Positions 29,211 through 37,874 of a stretch of DNA of 64,000 nt are shown here, one piece after another. The DNA comes from CALBTQ01 sp036725605. Its GTDB lineage: Bacteria > Lernaellota > Lernaellaia > Lernaellales > Lernaellaceae. The notes under the pieces were generated by a model. The model had not been told where the DNA came from and searched no databases. It saw only the letters and a program-made list of their open reading frames with translations. Position numbers and translations under genes: made by a program. The stretch's first letter is position 1; every line of letters starts with the position of its first letter. The DNA is taken from the NCBI GenBank assembly GCA_036725605.1, contig DAIMDW010000001.1, positions 248,001 through 312,000 of the forward strand, given 5' to 3'.

Positions 29211-30239
29211 TCAGCACAGAACGCCCTGGTCGGGGTGGCGGTAAAAATGAAGATCGGTCAGTTTCACTTTTGCCTGACCGGCGGATTTGTCGATGAATTT
29301 TACGCCGCGCGCCTTGAGTTCCTTTTTGTGGGGCAGCAGCGCGTCGCGGATCACCTTGTCCACGACGATGGTCATGTCGCCGCCGCGATCGGCGTACACG
29401 CGCGCGTAGGAGATCGGCAGATCGGCCGACGGCGGCTCCAACAGCGTGGACAGAATCGGCTTGATCTTGCGCGGTCCGTTGGCCAGCAACACCAGCCGCC
29501 GCGCCTGAAACACCAGCTCCGCGCCCATGCTCAGCGCGTAATGCGGACACTGGGTGGCGCTGTTGAAATGCCCGTCGGCGACGGCATTGTCGATCGTGTT
29601 TTGGTCCAGGCGCACCAGCAGCATTTTGTTGTTCTTGAACGGAATGCCCGCTTCGTGAAACGCCACGTGGCCGCGGCCGCCCACGCCGATGACATGCAGA
29701 TCGATGCCGCCGGCCTTCTTGATTTTTTTTACGTAACCGTCAAGGCATGTCTGCCGGATCAGCCGCAGGTATTCGGATTCGGCGTCGCGTTTGATCAAGA
29801 TGGCGCGGCCCGCGTCGGCGCCCACTTCCCGCCAATCGTTCGGGAAGGTTTTCAGCTCTTTGATGAAATCGCGTTGATTGATCAACGAGCCGGCCGGAAC
29901 GTTCATTTCGTGGAATTTAGGATGCAGCAAACCGAACAGTTCCTGCACCATGAAAAAGGAATAGCTCTCCGGATTCATCAGTCGTTCCTGCGGATTGCCG
30001 CCGGGCAGGCCGACGTACTCGTCGAGATTGTAACTGCGGATTCGGCAGGCGTCGAACTTGCGGTTGTTGGCGGCTTTGGCCAGATGCTTGTACAACCCGG
30101 TCGGCGAAGCGCCGGTGGCCAGGCCGAGGGCGTATTCCTCTTTCTCCGACAGGACGCGCCGGATGTCCTTGACGACGATCTCGGCGGCCAGTTCGCTGAG
30201 GTGATCGAAATCCTTGGTGGCAATGACGGTCAGCGGCAT
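29211..30239 (-). CDS. Glucosamine-6-phosphate deaminase-like protein
   Basis: This 342-residue NagB/RpiA/SugarP-isomerase-fold protein has SYNLDEYVGLP (the catalytic Asp region of NagB) and GVGGRGHVAFHEAG, matching NagB's GIGxNGHLAFNEP with its active-site His. It is about 75 residues longer than classical NagB, so substrate range may differ. ATG at 30239 follows AAGGAG at good spacing. NagB converts GlcN-6-P to Fru-6-P and ammonia. It lies beside glmM, linking amino-sugar breakdown and synthesis. Confidence 0.85.
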   Translation of the reverse strand: MPLTVIATKDFDHLSELAAEIVVKDIRRVLSEKEEYALGLATGASPTGLYKHLAKAANNRKFDACRIRSYNLDEYVGLPGGNPQERLMNPESYSFFMVQELFGLLHPKFHEMNVPAGSLINQRDFIKELKTFPNDWREVGADAGRAILIKRDAESEYLRLIRQTCLDGYVKKIKKAGGIDLHVIGVGGRGHVAFHEAGIPFKNNKMLLVRLDQNTIDNAVADGHFNSATQCPHYALSMGAELVFQARRLVLLANGPRKIKPILSTLLEPPSADLPISYARVYADRGGDMTIVVDKVIRDALLPHKKELKARGVKFIDKSAGQAKVKLTDLHFYRHPDQGVLC

Positions 30240-30262
30240 AAACAGGCTCCTTTGCAAATGAA

Positions 30263-31615
30263 CTAAGCGCCGATCGCCGCGATAACGGCGTCCGCGATTT
30301 GACTACAATATTTATCGGTCACTTCGTTGGTCGGACCTTCCACCATGACGCGACACATGTTCTGTGTGCCGCTATAACGCACCAGCACGCGGCCTTCCTC
30401 GCCCAGTTCGCTTTCGACCCGGCGGATCGCCTCGACCACGTCGGGCAGGGTGGAGATTTCCGGTTTTTCCCGTACGTCGATGTTGATCAACTTTTGCGGG
30501 AAGATGTTCATCTGATCGGCCAGCTCCGACAACGGTTTGTCTTCGCGCAGGATCGAGGCGATCAACTGAATCGCGGTGAGGATGCCGTCTCCGGTCGTGT
30601 GATGGTTCAGGAAGATGGTGTGGCCCGAATCCTCGCCGCCGATGACCACGCCGAGACGTTGCATGTCTTCGAGTACGTAGCGGTCACCGACCTTGGCCGT
30701 GTGTTGTTTCAGGCCGTACTTTTTGCAGGCGACCGTCAGACCGAGGTTGCTCATCACCGTCGAGACGATCATGTCGTGCGGCAGTTTTCCCTGTTTTTGC
30801 AGGGCCAATGCACAGGTGAGCAGCACCTGGTCGCCGGTGATCTGGCGTCCCTTCTCATCCACCGTGATCAGCCGGTCGCCGTCGCCGTCGAAAGCCAGGC
30901 CGAAGTTCGCGCCGGTCTCCAATACGCGCTGGCGCAACACCTGCGTGTGCTGCGAACCGCAACCGTCGTTGATGTTGATGCCGTTGGGCTGGTTGTGGAT
31001 CGTTTCCACCTCCGCGCCCAATTCGAAGAACGTCTCCGGCGCGACCTTGTACGTGGCGCCGTGCGAAACGTCCATGACGATTTTCAGTCCTTCCATCGTC
31101 AGATCGCGCGGGAAGGTGTTTTTCAAAAACACGATGTAGCGACCGCGCGCATCGTCAATGCGCCGCGCCCGGCCCATATCCTTGGCTTCAGGCACCATGT
31201 CTTTCAGCTTGTCGTCGCGCATCAGGCTTTCGATGTGGTTTTCCTGCTCATCCGACAGCTTGAAGCCGGTGCCGGAGAAAATCTTGATGCCGTTGTCGTA
31301 GTACGGATTGTGCGACGCGGAAATGACGAAACCGGCGTCGGCGCGCATGCTTTCGGTGATGAAGGCGATGCCCGGCGTCGGCAGCACGCCGACCAGGTAC
31401 GGATCGCCGCCCATCGAACAGATGCCCGCTTCCAACGAACTTTCGAGCATGTAACCGGAAATGCGTGTGTCCTTACCGATGATGATCCGCACGCGATGAC
31501 CCGGCTTGCGCAAAGTCAGCGTCACCGCCTGACCGACTTTGAAGGCCATCGCCGCGTCCATCGGATGCCGGTTGGCTTTGCCGCGAATTCCATCGGTGCC
31601 GAAAAACTCGCCCAT
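30263..31615 (-). CDS. glmM: Phosphoglucosamine mutase
   Basis: The 450-residue alpha-D-phosphohexomutase has all four family motifs. The phosphoserine loop is VISASHNPYYDNGIKIF, the metal loop is AFDGDGDRL, the sugar-binding loop is GGEDSGHT and the phosphate loop is VRYSGTQNMCRVM. The start MGEFFGTDGIRGKAN is the GlmM signature. GlmM makes GlcN-1-P for UDP-GlcNAc and peptidoglycan synthesis. GGAGG precedes the ATG. A beta-helix protein of the nucleotidyltransferase/acyltransferase type is 25 bases upstream. Confidence 0.97.
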   Translation of the reverse strand: MGEFFGTDGIRGKANRHPMDAAMAFKVGQAVTLTLRKPGHRVRIIIGKDTRISGYMLESSLEAGICSMGGDPYLVGVLPTPGIAFITESMRADAGFVISASHNPYYDNGIKIFSGTGFKLSDEQENHIESLMRDDKLKDMVPEAKDMGRARRIDDARGRYIVFLKNTFPRDLTMEGLKIVMDVSHGATYKVAPETFFELGAEVETIHNQPNGININDGCGSQHTQVLRQRVLETGANFGLAFDGDGDRLITVDEKGRQITGDQVLLTCALALQKQGKLPHDMIVSTVMSNLGLTVACKKYGLKQHTAKVGDRYVLEDMQRLGVVIGGEDSGHTIFLNHHTTGDGILTAIQLIASILREDKPLSELADQMNIFPQKLINIDVREKPEISTLPDVVEAIRRVESELGEEGRVLVRYSGTQNMCRVMVEGPTNEVTDKYCSQIADAVIAAIGA

Positions 31616-31640
31616 GATGTTTCCTCCGTTTGCCGACCGC

Positions 31641-32912
31641 TCAGGTCAGATCGTCCAGCGATTTTATAAAAAGTTCGATCGATGGCAAGAGTTCAACCGC
31701 TTTTTGATTCAAGGTGTTGACGATCTCCATCAACCATTCGGTACCCAGCGCGGCGACGTCCGCCGGCAGACTTTGAATAAACGCGATGTAATCGGTCGGC
31801 GACGTTTGCCGAATGGAAAGAAGATGTTCGACGAACCGGTCGCGCGCATGGTGGCCGTAACGGGCGCCGTCGCCATTGGTGAACAGCGCGGTCAACTCGT
31901 CGAGGTGATCGTACAAATCGCGCCGCCCGGCCACGGCCTGCTCGGGCATGGCGCGGGAACGGGCCGACTGAAAAGCCTTTTCGGCCAGCACGCGCAGGCG
32001 TTTGATGCGCTCGGTTTTCGCCGTGGCCAGCACGCCCAACGCGCCGTCGTACAGCCGCCGACCGAATTCCATATCGGCGAAGAACAACTGGCGCACGTGA
32101 ATGTACCATTGCTCCAGCGCCGTCAGGTTGCCCAAAAACAGCAGGTTGTTTTCCAGCAGCCGGTCGAAGTTCGGATACATGCTGGGCACGTAGTCGATCG
32201 CCATCGCGCCGTGCGTTTTGCCGAAAATCAACTGATTGTCGTTCGGGTGACTCCGCCGCAGGATCGAACCCGCCGCGACCACGTTGCCGTACCCGCAGAC
32301 CACCGGGCCGACCGCGCCGCCCTGGCCGCCGAGGAAAATGCGCGGCTGTTTGAGCATCACTCCGCGCGGCACGTCGCCGAACAGCGAGGCCGTTGCCTTG
32401 TCGCCGTCGGGCGTGAAGTTGAAGTGAATGTACGAACTGCCGACCTCGCTGTGATCCTTGCGGCTGCTGCCGCCGGCCATGAAGCAGTCGCAGAAGTTGA
32501 TCAGGCTGCCCAGCGTGACGAAGGGGAAGAGGATCGTCTGCTTCAGGCCCACGCAATGCGCGCCGTTGGCTTCTTCCTCCAGCAGGCACGCCTCGCGCAC
32601 CTGCGCGCCCGAGCCCATGTTCGCCTTGGCCAGAAACACCGACTTGCGAAAGTACCCGCCCTTGAGATCGACCTGGGCGCCCAACTGACAGTTGTCGATG
32701 GTCACCGGCGCTTCCTTGCCCAGGCTCACGCCCTTGGAGATCACCGTTTGGTCGCCGTAGATGCGGCAGCCGGGATAGATCGTCACGCCCGTGGCGGAAA
32801 TCAGGTCGAGATCGACCTCGTCGCCGATGTCCAGCGTCAACGGATTGGGGATGTTCACGCCTTTAGCGAGCAATTGCGAAATTTTCTCACCGGCCCGTGG
32901 CGACAGTTCCAC
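31641..32912 (-). CDS. Left-handed beta-helix protein, GlmU/UDP-GlcNAc pyrophosphorylase-related
   Basis: The 423-residue protein has an N-terminal hexapeptide-repeat region (about residues 30-215; repeats such as GVTIYPGCRIYG and GVSLGKEAPVTI) followed by an alpha-helical part. It has no N-terminal nucleotidyltransferase domain. GTG at 32912 follows GGAGG. Its position directly upstream of glmM suggests a role in UDP-GlcNAc or related sugar-nucleotide metabolism; that is inference. It has its own promoter at 32949-32976. Confidence 0.75.
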   Translation of the reverse strand: MELSPRAGEKISQLLAKGVNIPNPLTLDIGDEVDLDLISATGVTIYPGCRIYGDQTVISKGVSLGKEAPVTIDNCQLGAQVDLKGGYFRKSVFLAKANMGSGAQVREACLLEEEANGAHCVGLKQTILFPFVTLGSLINFCDCFMAGGSSRKDHSEVGSSYIHFNFTPDGDKATASLFGDVPRGVMLKQPRIFLGGQGGAVGPVVCGYGNVVAAGSILRRSHPNDNQLIFGKTHGAMAIDYVPSMYPNFDRLLENNLLFLGNLTALEQWYIHVRQLFFADMEFGRRLYDGALGVLATAKTERIKRLRVLAEKAFQSARSRAMPEQAVAGRRDLYDHLDELTALFTNGDGARYGHHARDRFVEHLLSIRQTSPTDYIAFIQSLPADVAALGTEWLMEIVNTLNQKAVELLPSIELFIKSLDDLT

Positions 32913-32948
32913 GACAACCTCCGTAAGTGGGTGGCGGATAGACCATTG

Positions 32949-32976
32949 AATATAGCAAAAATCGGCGGTGTGCCAA
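32949..32976 (-). promoter_or_regulatory. Promoter of the beta-helix/glmM genes
   Basis: On the minus strand TTGGCA (32976-32971) and TATATT (32954-32949) are 16 bases apart, 37 bases before the GTG start of the beta-helix gene. It marks the likely end of the upstream radical SAM operon as a separate unit. Confidence 0.7.
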
Positions 32977-32990
32977 GCAGCTATTCGCGT

Positions 32991-35288
32991 TTACAGGTAG
33001 CCCAGGGCACGCAAACGGCGGCGAATGTCCTGATCCTCTTCGCGGTTCCATTCCACCGGCGCGACGTTGGTCCATTCGTCGTTCATTGCTTCGCGGATAT
33101 TGGCGGGCGGCAGTTTTTCGCTTGCCGCGAGGTTGTTGCTTTCCCGCGGATCACGCGTCAGGTCGTACCATTCCCAGTGATTGTCGCGCAGATCGCGGAT
33201 GACTTTCTGGTCGCCGTCGAGGCAGGCGAACAGGGCGTAGACCTCGTTCGGATCGGTGGGCACTTGACCGGCGTCGACGAAATCGCGGTCGGCCACGGCG
33301 AACAACGGCCGATTGACGATGTGGTAGTCGAACAGATTGATGCCGTCGGGGAACATGCTTGCCGACGCACCGCTCCGCGTCAGCGCGGCGATGGTCGGGG
33401 CCAGATCCATGTGCACGGCGGGCACGGCCAGTTCCTCGGGCTCGACCGCGCCGTAGAACAATAGCGGCACGCGCAGGTTTTCTTCGTACAGCGCGCGGCC
33501 GTGAAAATCGAACACGTCGCGAACGGGCTCTTGCGTCGCATAACGCTCGGCCCAGCATTCGCCGTGGTCGGAGGTGAAAATGAAAATCGTATTGTCCAGT
33601 CCGCGGCCTTTCTCGATCGCCTGCAGGATCCGCGGCAGTACTTCCTGATCCAGATGGCGGATGGCCATGCGGTACATCACGCGCAGCTTGGCGGCGAACT
33701 CGCGGTGCCGGTCGAGCGTGTCGGTCAGCAGTTGCATCGACTTGCGCCATTTGGCCAGCGGCATCGCCGAGGAAATGTACGGCGCGTGCGTGCCCCACCA
33801 ATGAACGTAAGTGAACGACGGCCGGCTGTGGTGCGCCGTCAGCCAATCCTCGACGCCGGTCAGGTCCCAGGACAGCTCGGTTACCTGCGCCTGCGGCACG
33901 TTGGTGAACAGGTGCCGCCGGTCGAAGGCGAACGAGCCGACCGCGTAATCCTGTTCGGCCAGCAGCGAGAACAGATCGTCGTTCGCGCGCGACCAGTTCT
34001 GCCGCCATTTCACCAAACCCAGCCGATGCGGCGACATGCCGGTGAGCATCGAGGCCACCGCCGGCACCGTCCAGGCCGCCGCCGAACGCGCATGTTTGAC
34101 GCACACGCCGTGTTGCGCCAGATGATCGATCGTCGGCGTGTCCGGTCCGCCGTAGCAGCCGAGAAAATCGGGACGCAGGCCGTCGGCGACGAACAGCACG
34201 ATCGACGGACGCTCCGGTTGCGCCGTCGGCGTCGTGACGTGGCCGGTCGATTCCAGCGCGTGCATGCACAGCGGATTGTGCGTCATGTGTTCGTCGGCGG
34301 CGACCAGCACGTTCACGCAGCCGTGTCGGCAGGTGGTCAGGAACCGGCAGGCGCGGCAGGCGCCCGAACTTTTCGTCGCGTCGAATTGGCGATTGTAAAC
34401 AAACAGGTTCGGATCGCGCCACATGTCGGTGAGCGAACGTTCGCGAATCGACCCTTCGATGAACCGCTCGCCGTGCGTCAGCAACGACAGGCAGCCGTTG
34501 ATGCGGCCGTCCGACAGGACGCCGATGCCGGACAGGCCCGCCGGGCAGCCTTTCCACACGCGCGGTCCGCTATCGGGCCCCCGGCGCACGGCCAGTTCGT
34601 CGCGCCCGTAATAGCCGATCGAATGCGAGCCGTAACATTTCATTTTGCCTTGTTGCTGCACACGTTTGATCAGCTCGATCACCTCGGGCAACTGCCGGGG
34701 CAGCAGCATTTCGTTTTGGTAGCGCGGATCGGGCGGAATCGTCAGTTGCAGCCGCCAGGCCAGAACGCCCGCCGTCGTCAGCCGTTCGGCCAGCTCGTTC
34801 ATGTGCGGCAGGTTGGTGCGATTGACGTGAGTGATCGCGCCGACGCGCACGTCGTGTTTTTGCAGATGTTCGATCGCCTGCAACAATTTTTGGTAGTTGC
34901 CGGGCACGCCGCGCAGATCGTCGTGCACCTGCTCGGGACCGTCGAAGCTCAACGTCACGCCGTACAAGCCCAGGTCCTTCAGGCGCGCGGCCATGTCGTC
35001 ATCGATCAGCAAACCGTTGGAAACGATGTCGGTGCGCACGCCGGATTTTACGCAAAACGTCGCGATTTCGTCGAAGCCGTGGCGCAGCAGCGGCTCGCCG
35101 CCGGAGAGGGTGACGGTCCGCAAGCCCAGGTCGACCATCTCCTTGGCCAGATCGACGCACTCGCCGGTGGAGAGCTCACCGGGGCGCGCCGTGTCGGCCG
35201 ACGATCCGCACAGGCGACAGCGGGCGTTGCAGCGCAGCGTCAGTTCCCAGACGCACATACGCAACGGATGTTCGTACCGTTCGCTCAT
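32991..35288 (-). CDS. Radical SAM/SPASM enzyme fused to alkaline-phosphatase-superfamily hydrolase
   Basis: The 765-residue protein starts at ATG 35288 (MSERYEHP), overlapping the previous stop by 4 bases. Residues about 10-355 form a radical SAM domain with C20-x3-C24-x2-C27 (LRCNARCRLCG) and a full SPASM domain ending CRACRFLTTCRHGC, CX2CX5CX3C. Residues about 358-765 form a sulfatase/phosphodiesterase-type hydrolase: FVADGLRPDFLG, a nucleophile loop AAWTVPAVASMLTG, YVHWWGTHAPY and FTSDHGE. The residue that becomes formylglycine in sulfatases (Cys/Ser in C/S-x-P-x-R) is Thr here and the Arg is Val. It therefore resembles Thr-nucleophile members such as phosphoethanolamine transferases. No signal peptide, so it is cytoplasmic. 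The open frame is continuous across both halves. Confidence 0.88.
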   Translation of the reverse strand: MSERYEHPLRMCVWELTLRCNARCRLCGSSADTARPGELSTGECVDLAKEMVDLGLRTVTLSGGEPLLRHGFDEIATFCVKSGVRTDIVSNGLLIDDDMAARLKDLGLYGVTLSFDGPEQVHDDLRGVPGNYQKLLQAIEHLQKHDVRVGAITHVNRTNLPHMNELAERLTTAGVLAWRLQLTIPPDPRYQNEMLLPRQLPEVIELIKRVQQQGKMKCYGSHSIGYYGRDELAVRRGPDSGPRVWKGCPAGLSGIGVLSDGRINGCLSLLTHGERFIEGSIRERSLTDMWRDPNLFVYNRQFDATKSSGACRACRFLTTCRHGCVNVLVAADEHMTHNPLCMHALESTGHVTTPTAQPERPSIVLFVADGLRPDFLGCYGGPDTPTIDHLAQHGVCVKHARSAAAWTVPAVASMLTGMSPHRLGLVKWRQNWSRANDDLFSLLAEQDYAVGSFAFDRRHLFTNVPQAQVTELSWDLTGVEDWLTAHHSRPSFTYVHWWGTHAPYISSAMPLAKWRKSMQLLTDTLDRHREFAAKLRVMYRMAIRHLDQEVLPRILQAIEKGRGLDNTIFIFTSDHGECWAERYATQEPVRDVFDFHGRALYEENLRVPLLFYGAVEPEELAVPAVHMDLAPTIAALTRSGASASMFPDGINLFDYHIVNRPLFAVADRDFVDAGQVPTDPNEVYALFACLDGDQKVIRDLRDNHWEWYDLTRDPRESNNLAASEKLPPANIREAMNDEWTNVAPVEWNREEDQDIRRRLRALGYL

Positions 35289-36397
35289 GCGTCGTGTTCC
35301 TCCATCGCCCGCCGGTACAGGCAATAAGGATTGTTGTAAATCGTGCCGGTCAGCGCGTAGGCCATCGCCGTGCAGCCGGCGCGGCAGATGAACCGATAGC
35401 GGCACTCGGCGCAATAGCCTTCCAGATCCTCGGCGTCCCAGTGCGCCTGATAGGTGAAGCGGTCGCGGTCGTTCCAGATCGTTTCCAGTGATTCCTCGCG
35501 CACGTTGCCCACGGCGAACTCGCGCGGCAGGATGGCGCACGGTTTGACCATGCCGTCCGAGGTGATCGCCAAGGCCCGCCAGCCGCCGACGCAGCCGACG
35601 AAAAAGCGTTGCGTATCGCGCCGCGCGCCGCGCCGGATGATCATCTCGTTTTTGCCGTAATAGCCGATGGTGTGCATTACCGCGATCGCCGGGGCGGTGG
35701 AATCGTCCTGGGCGCGGCGAATCATTTGCGCGCAGAATTCTTCCAGTTCGGCCAGGCGCTCGATCGGCAGCAGGTACGGCTCGTCGACCTCGCGCAAACG
35801 CCCCAGGGGCACGCCCAGTTGAATCTGCCAGCCGTCGACGCGCTCGGCGTGCAACAGGCGGTGCAGTTCTTCGCGTTCGCCGAAGTTCCACAGATTGACG
35901 TGGGTGATCGCCGCGGTGGTCAGGCCGGCGTCTTTCGCCCGGCGCAGGGCGGCGATGGCGGCGTCGAAACAGGAAGGCAGATCGTTTTGATGTTCCGGGC
36001 GCGGGCGGATACGGTCGTGCGTGGCGCGCAGACCGTCGATGCTGACCGCCACGGTTTTTACGCCTGCTTCCACAGCCTGCGCGGCGATTTTCTCGTCGAA
36101 CAACAGACCGTTGGTGACCAGCGTGACATGGATGCCGCCGTCGGCCAGTTGCCGCGCCAGGTGCGGCCAATCGCGGCGCAGCAGCGGCTCGCCGCCGGTC
36201 AGGTTCACCCGCTGCCATTTCATGGCGACGATCCGCCGGCACAGTTCGTCGGCCTCGTCGGCGGTGAATTCGTTTTCGCGCTTGCGTCCGGCCGAGGCCT
36301 CGCAATGCAGGCAACGCAGGTTGCAGGCGTCGGTAATTTCCCACAAAAGATTCGTCGGCTTGCGCGGCACGGTGCGGGAAAACCAGGAGCTGTCCAA
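35285..36397 (-). CDS. Radical SAM/SPASM protein
   Basis: The 370-residue protein has the cluster motif ACNLRCLHC (C25-x3-C29-x2-C32), the radical SAM GGEPLL motif and a complete SPASM domain (GCVGG, VKPC, CAECRYRFICRAGC, NPYC). It is clearly paralogous to the N-terminal half of the next gene: both contain an HxIGYYG(K/R)(N/D)E block followed by RRG. SPASM enzymes often modify peptides or proteins, for example in RiPP pathways and anaerobic sulfatase maturation. The start is TTG at 36397 with a weak ribosome site, so it is uncertain; GTG near 36370 is an alternative. It directly follows the three YKGV(A/T)F genes. Confidence 0.9.
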   Translation of the reverse strand: MDSSWFSRTVPRKPTNLLWEITDACNLRCLHCEASAGRKRENEFTADEADELCRRIVAMKWQRVNLTGGEPLLRRDWPHLARQLADGGIHVTLVTNGLLFDEKIAAQAVEAGVKTVAVSIDGLRATHDRIRPRPEHQNDLPSCFDAAIAALRRAKDAGLTTAAITHVNLWNFGEREELHRLLHAERVDGWQIQLGVPLGRLREVDEPYLLPIERLAELEEFCAQMIRRAQDDSTAPAIAVMHTIGYYGKNEMIIRRGARRDTQRFFVGCVGGWRALAITSDGMVKPCAILPREFAVGNVREESLETIWNDRDRFTYQAHWDAEDLEGYCAECRYRFICRAGCTAMAYALTGTIYNNPYCLYRRAMEEHDA

Positions 36398-36413
36398 CGT
36401 TCGTCCAATCCGG

Positions 36414-37157
36414 TTAAAAAGTTACGCCCTTGTAAGCGACATCGTCATCGAAATAGTCGTCGTCGGCCGAATCGTCGTCATCATCGACGACGGTGGCGTC
36501 GTCATCGCTACTGTCGTCGTCGGTGGTAACGCTGTCGTCATCGCCTTCGGCCGTCATCTGTTCGATTGCCGCGGCAATCTGCTCGGGCGTCATGCCGCAA
36601 AGTTGTTCGAGCAGAGCCTCGCGTTGGTTATCGTTCATACTCGCGTAATCCTCGATCGCCGCCGTACGGTCCTCATAGGGAATGTCCTGGCCGTGATCGA
36701 TGATGTCGATGAAGTTGTCCAGACTCAGATCGTCGACGCACGCGGCTGTATCCTCATCGTCGTCGTTGTCGGCCGACGGATCGTCCTGGCAGGCGGCGAA
36801 CAACGACATGCCCAACAGCAGCACGGCGATGAACATGAGCATGGCGAAGGTACGCGGCATGGCGAAAGCGGGTACGTTCTGCTCCGGGTGAATCAAGGCG
36901 GTCAGTTCCCGCGCCAGATCGGTGGGGTCGACCGTCTCGCAGGAAGCGGCGGGCAGGGCGTCGCCATCGGCGTATAACTCATCGAGCAGCGCTCGCAGAT
37001 GGGCGCGTAATTGTTCATCGTGGCGATGTTCTTTGATTTTGGCGACCAGCACGCCCAACGTTTCGTCGGTCGTGGCATAGGGCGAATAGGGTATGTGCAA
37101 CGCGGCCAAAAACCGGCGAACCTTTTGCATTGTCGTATCGGCAATTTTGTGTGGCAT
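36414..37157 (-). CDS. Putative modified substrate protein, YKGVTF C-terminus (paralogue 3)
   Basis: This 247-residue protein shares a gap-free N-terminus with the two upstream paralogues: QKVR at 11-14, SPY at 25-27, a LARELTAL-type helix at 81-88, a span at about 104-122 and Cys123. After the span comes a helical domain (CVDDLSLDNF; LCGMTPEQIAAAIEQ), then an Asp-rich linker and the final residues YKGVTF. AGGAG precedes the ATG. Family unknown to me. The position just before two radical SAM/SPASM genes suggests it is their substrate; that is inference. Confidence 0.8.
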   Translation of the reverse strand: MPHKIADTTMQKVRRFLAALHIPYSPYATTDETLGVLVAKIKEHRHDEQLRAHLRALLDELYADGDALPAASCETVDPTDLARELTALIHPEQNVPAFAMPRTFAMLMFIAVLLLGMSLFAACQDDPSADNDDDEDTAACVDDLSLDNFIDIIDHGQDIPYEDRTAAIEDYASMNDNQREALLEQLCGMTPEQIAAAIEQMTAEGDDDSVTTDDDSSDDDATVVDDDDDSADDDYFDDDVAYKGVTF

Positions 37158-37167
37158 GGCTTAACTC

Positions 37168-37830
37168 CTAAAAAGCAACACCTTTGTAAATAGCTTGATC
37201 GTCAACCGGATCGCCGTCTTGATCCTCTGGCGGTTCGCCGTCGATCAGGTTGGTTTCCAAAAAAGCGGCGATGTCCTCCGGCTGCATGGCGCACAGTTTT
37301 TCGATCAGATATTCCTGTTGGCCGTCGGTGAGGTCCGTGTAGCGGTCCTCGCAGTAGTTGCGTTCATTGTCCGTAAGGTCGGTGGAGCGGTCCATCAGAG
37401 TGGTGAAGTTGGCCAGGCTCAGGTCGTCATAGCAGGTGGAAGAATCGCTCTCCTCGTTGCCGCAACCAATTTGCAGGCAGCAAATGCACAGCAAGGCGGC
37501 GGCGGTCGTCAGCAAGGACGCCAAACGCGGCGAGGTGTTCGCCGGGCGTGAAGCGCCGTTGCGCGACAGGGCGCTCAGCTCTTCGGCCAGTTCCCGCGCG
37601 TCGATTGTCTCGCAGGAAAAAACGGGCAACGTGCCGCTTTCGGTGGCGAGGCTGACCAGCAATTCGTTGATCTGCTCACGCAGCAGAGGATTGCCGCGAT
37701 TCTTTTTTACATTGTCGATGAGCAACGCCATGACCTCGTCGGCTGAGGCGTAGGGCGACGGCGGCAAATCCAGCGAGATCAGAAAGCGGCGCACCTTCTG
37801 CACGGTGGTCAAAGAGATACGCTTATCCAT
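37168..37830 (-). CDS. Putative modified substrate protein, YKGVAF C-terminus (paralogue 2)
   Basis: This 220-residue protein starts at ATG 37830 (after AAGGAG; a longer upstream frame is rejected). It has QKVRRFL at 11-17, SPYA from 25, LAEEL at 81-85, a hydrophobic span about 104-120 and Cys123. The outer part has CYDDLSLANF and LCAMQPEDIAAFLE, then a shorter Asp/Pro/Glu linker and the end YKGVAF. This copy has the shortest acidic linker of the three, yet the terminal hexapeptide is kept. The next paralogue starts 10 bases after its stop. Confidence 0.8.
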   Translation of the reverse strand: MDKRISLTTVQKVRRFLISLDLPPSPYASADEVMALLIDNVKKNRGNPLLREQINELLVSLATESGTLPVFSCETIDARELAEELSALSRNGASRPANTSPRLASLLTTAAALLCICCLQIGCGNEESDSSTCYDDLSLANFTTLMDRSTDLTDNERNYCEDRYTDLTDGQQEYLIEKLCAMQPEDIAAFLETNLIDGEPPEDQDGDPVDDQAIYKGVAF

Positions 37831-37874
37831 CCAATTTCTCCTTGCCCCCAAAGATACGTTGGGTCTCCGATAAT

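Noticed and set aside
32991..35288. Hydrolase half read as a formylglycine sulfatase matured by its own radical SAM half
   Set aside because: The C/S-x-P-x-R sequence is absent (T-x-P-x-V), so formylglycine formation at the usual site is not possible.
35289..36344. In-frame extension of the radical SAM-hydrolase fusion upstream of its ATG
   Set aside because: It would overlap the first radical SAM gene completely and its translation is low-complexity Arg/Pro/Ala. The ATGA overlap at 35285-35288 marks the true start.
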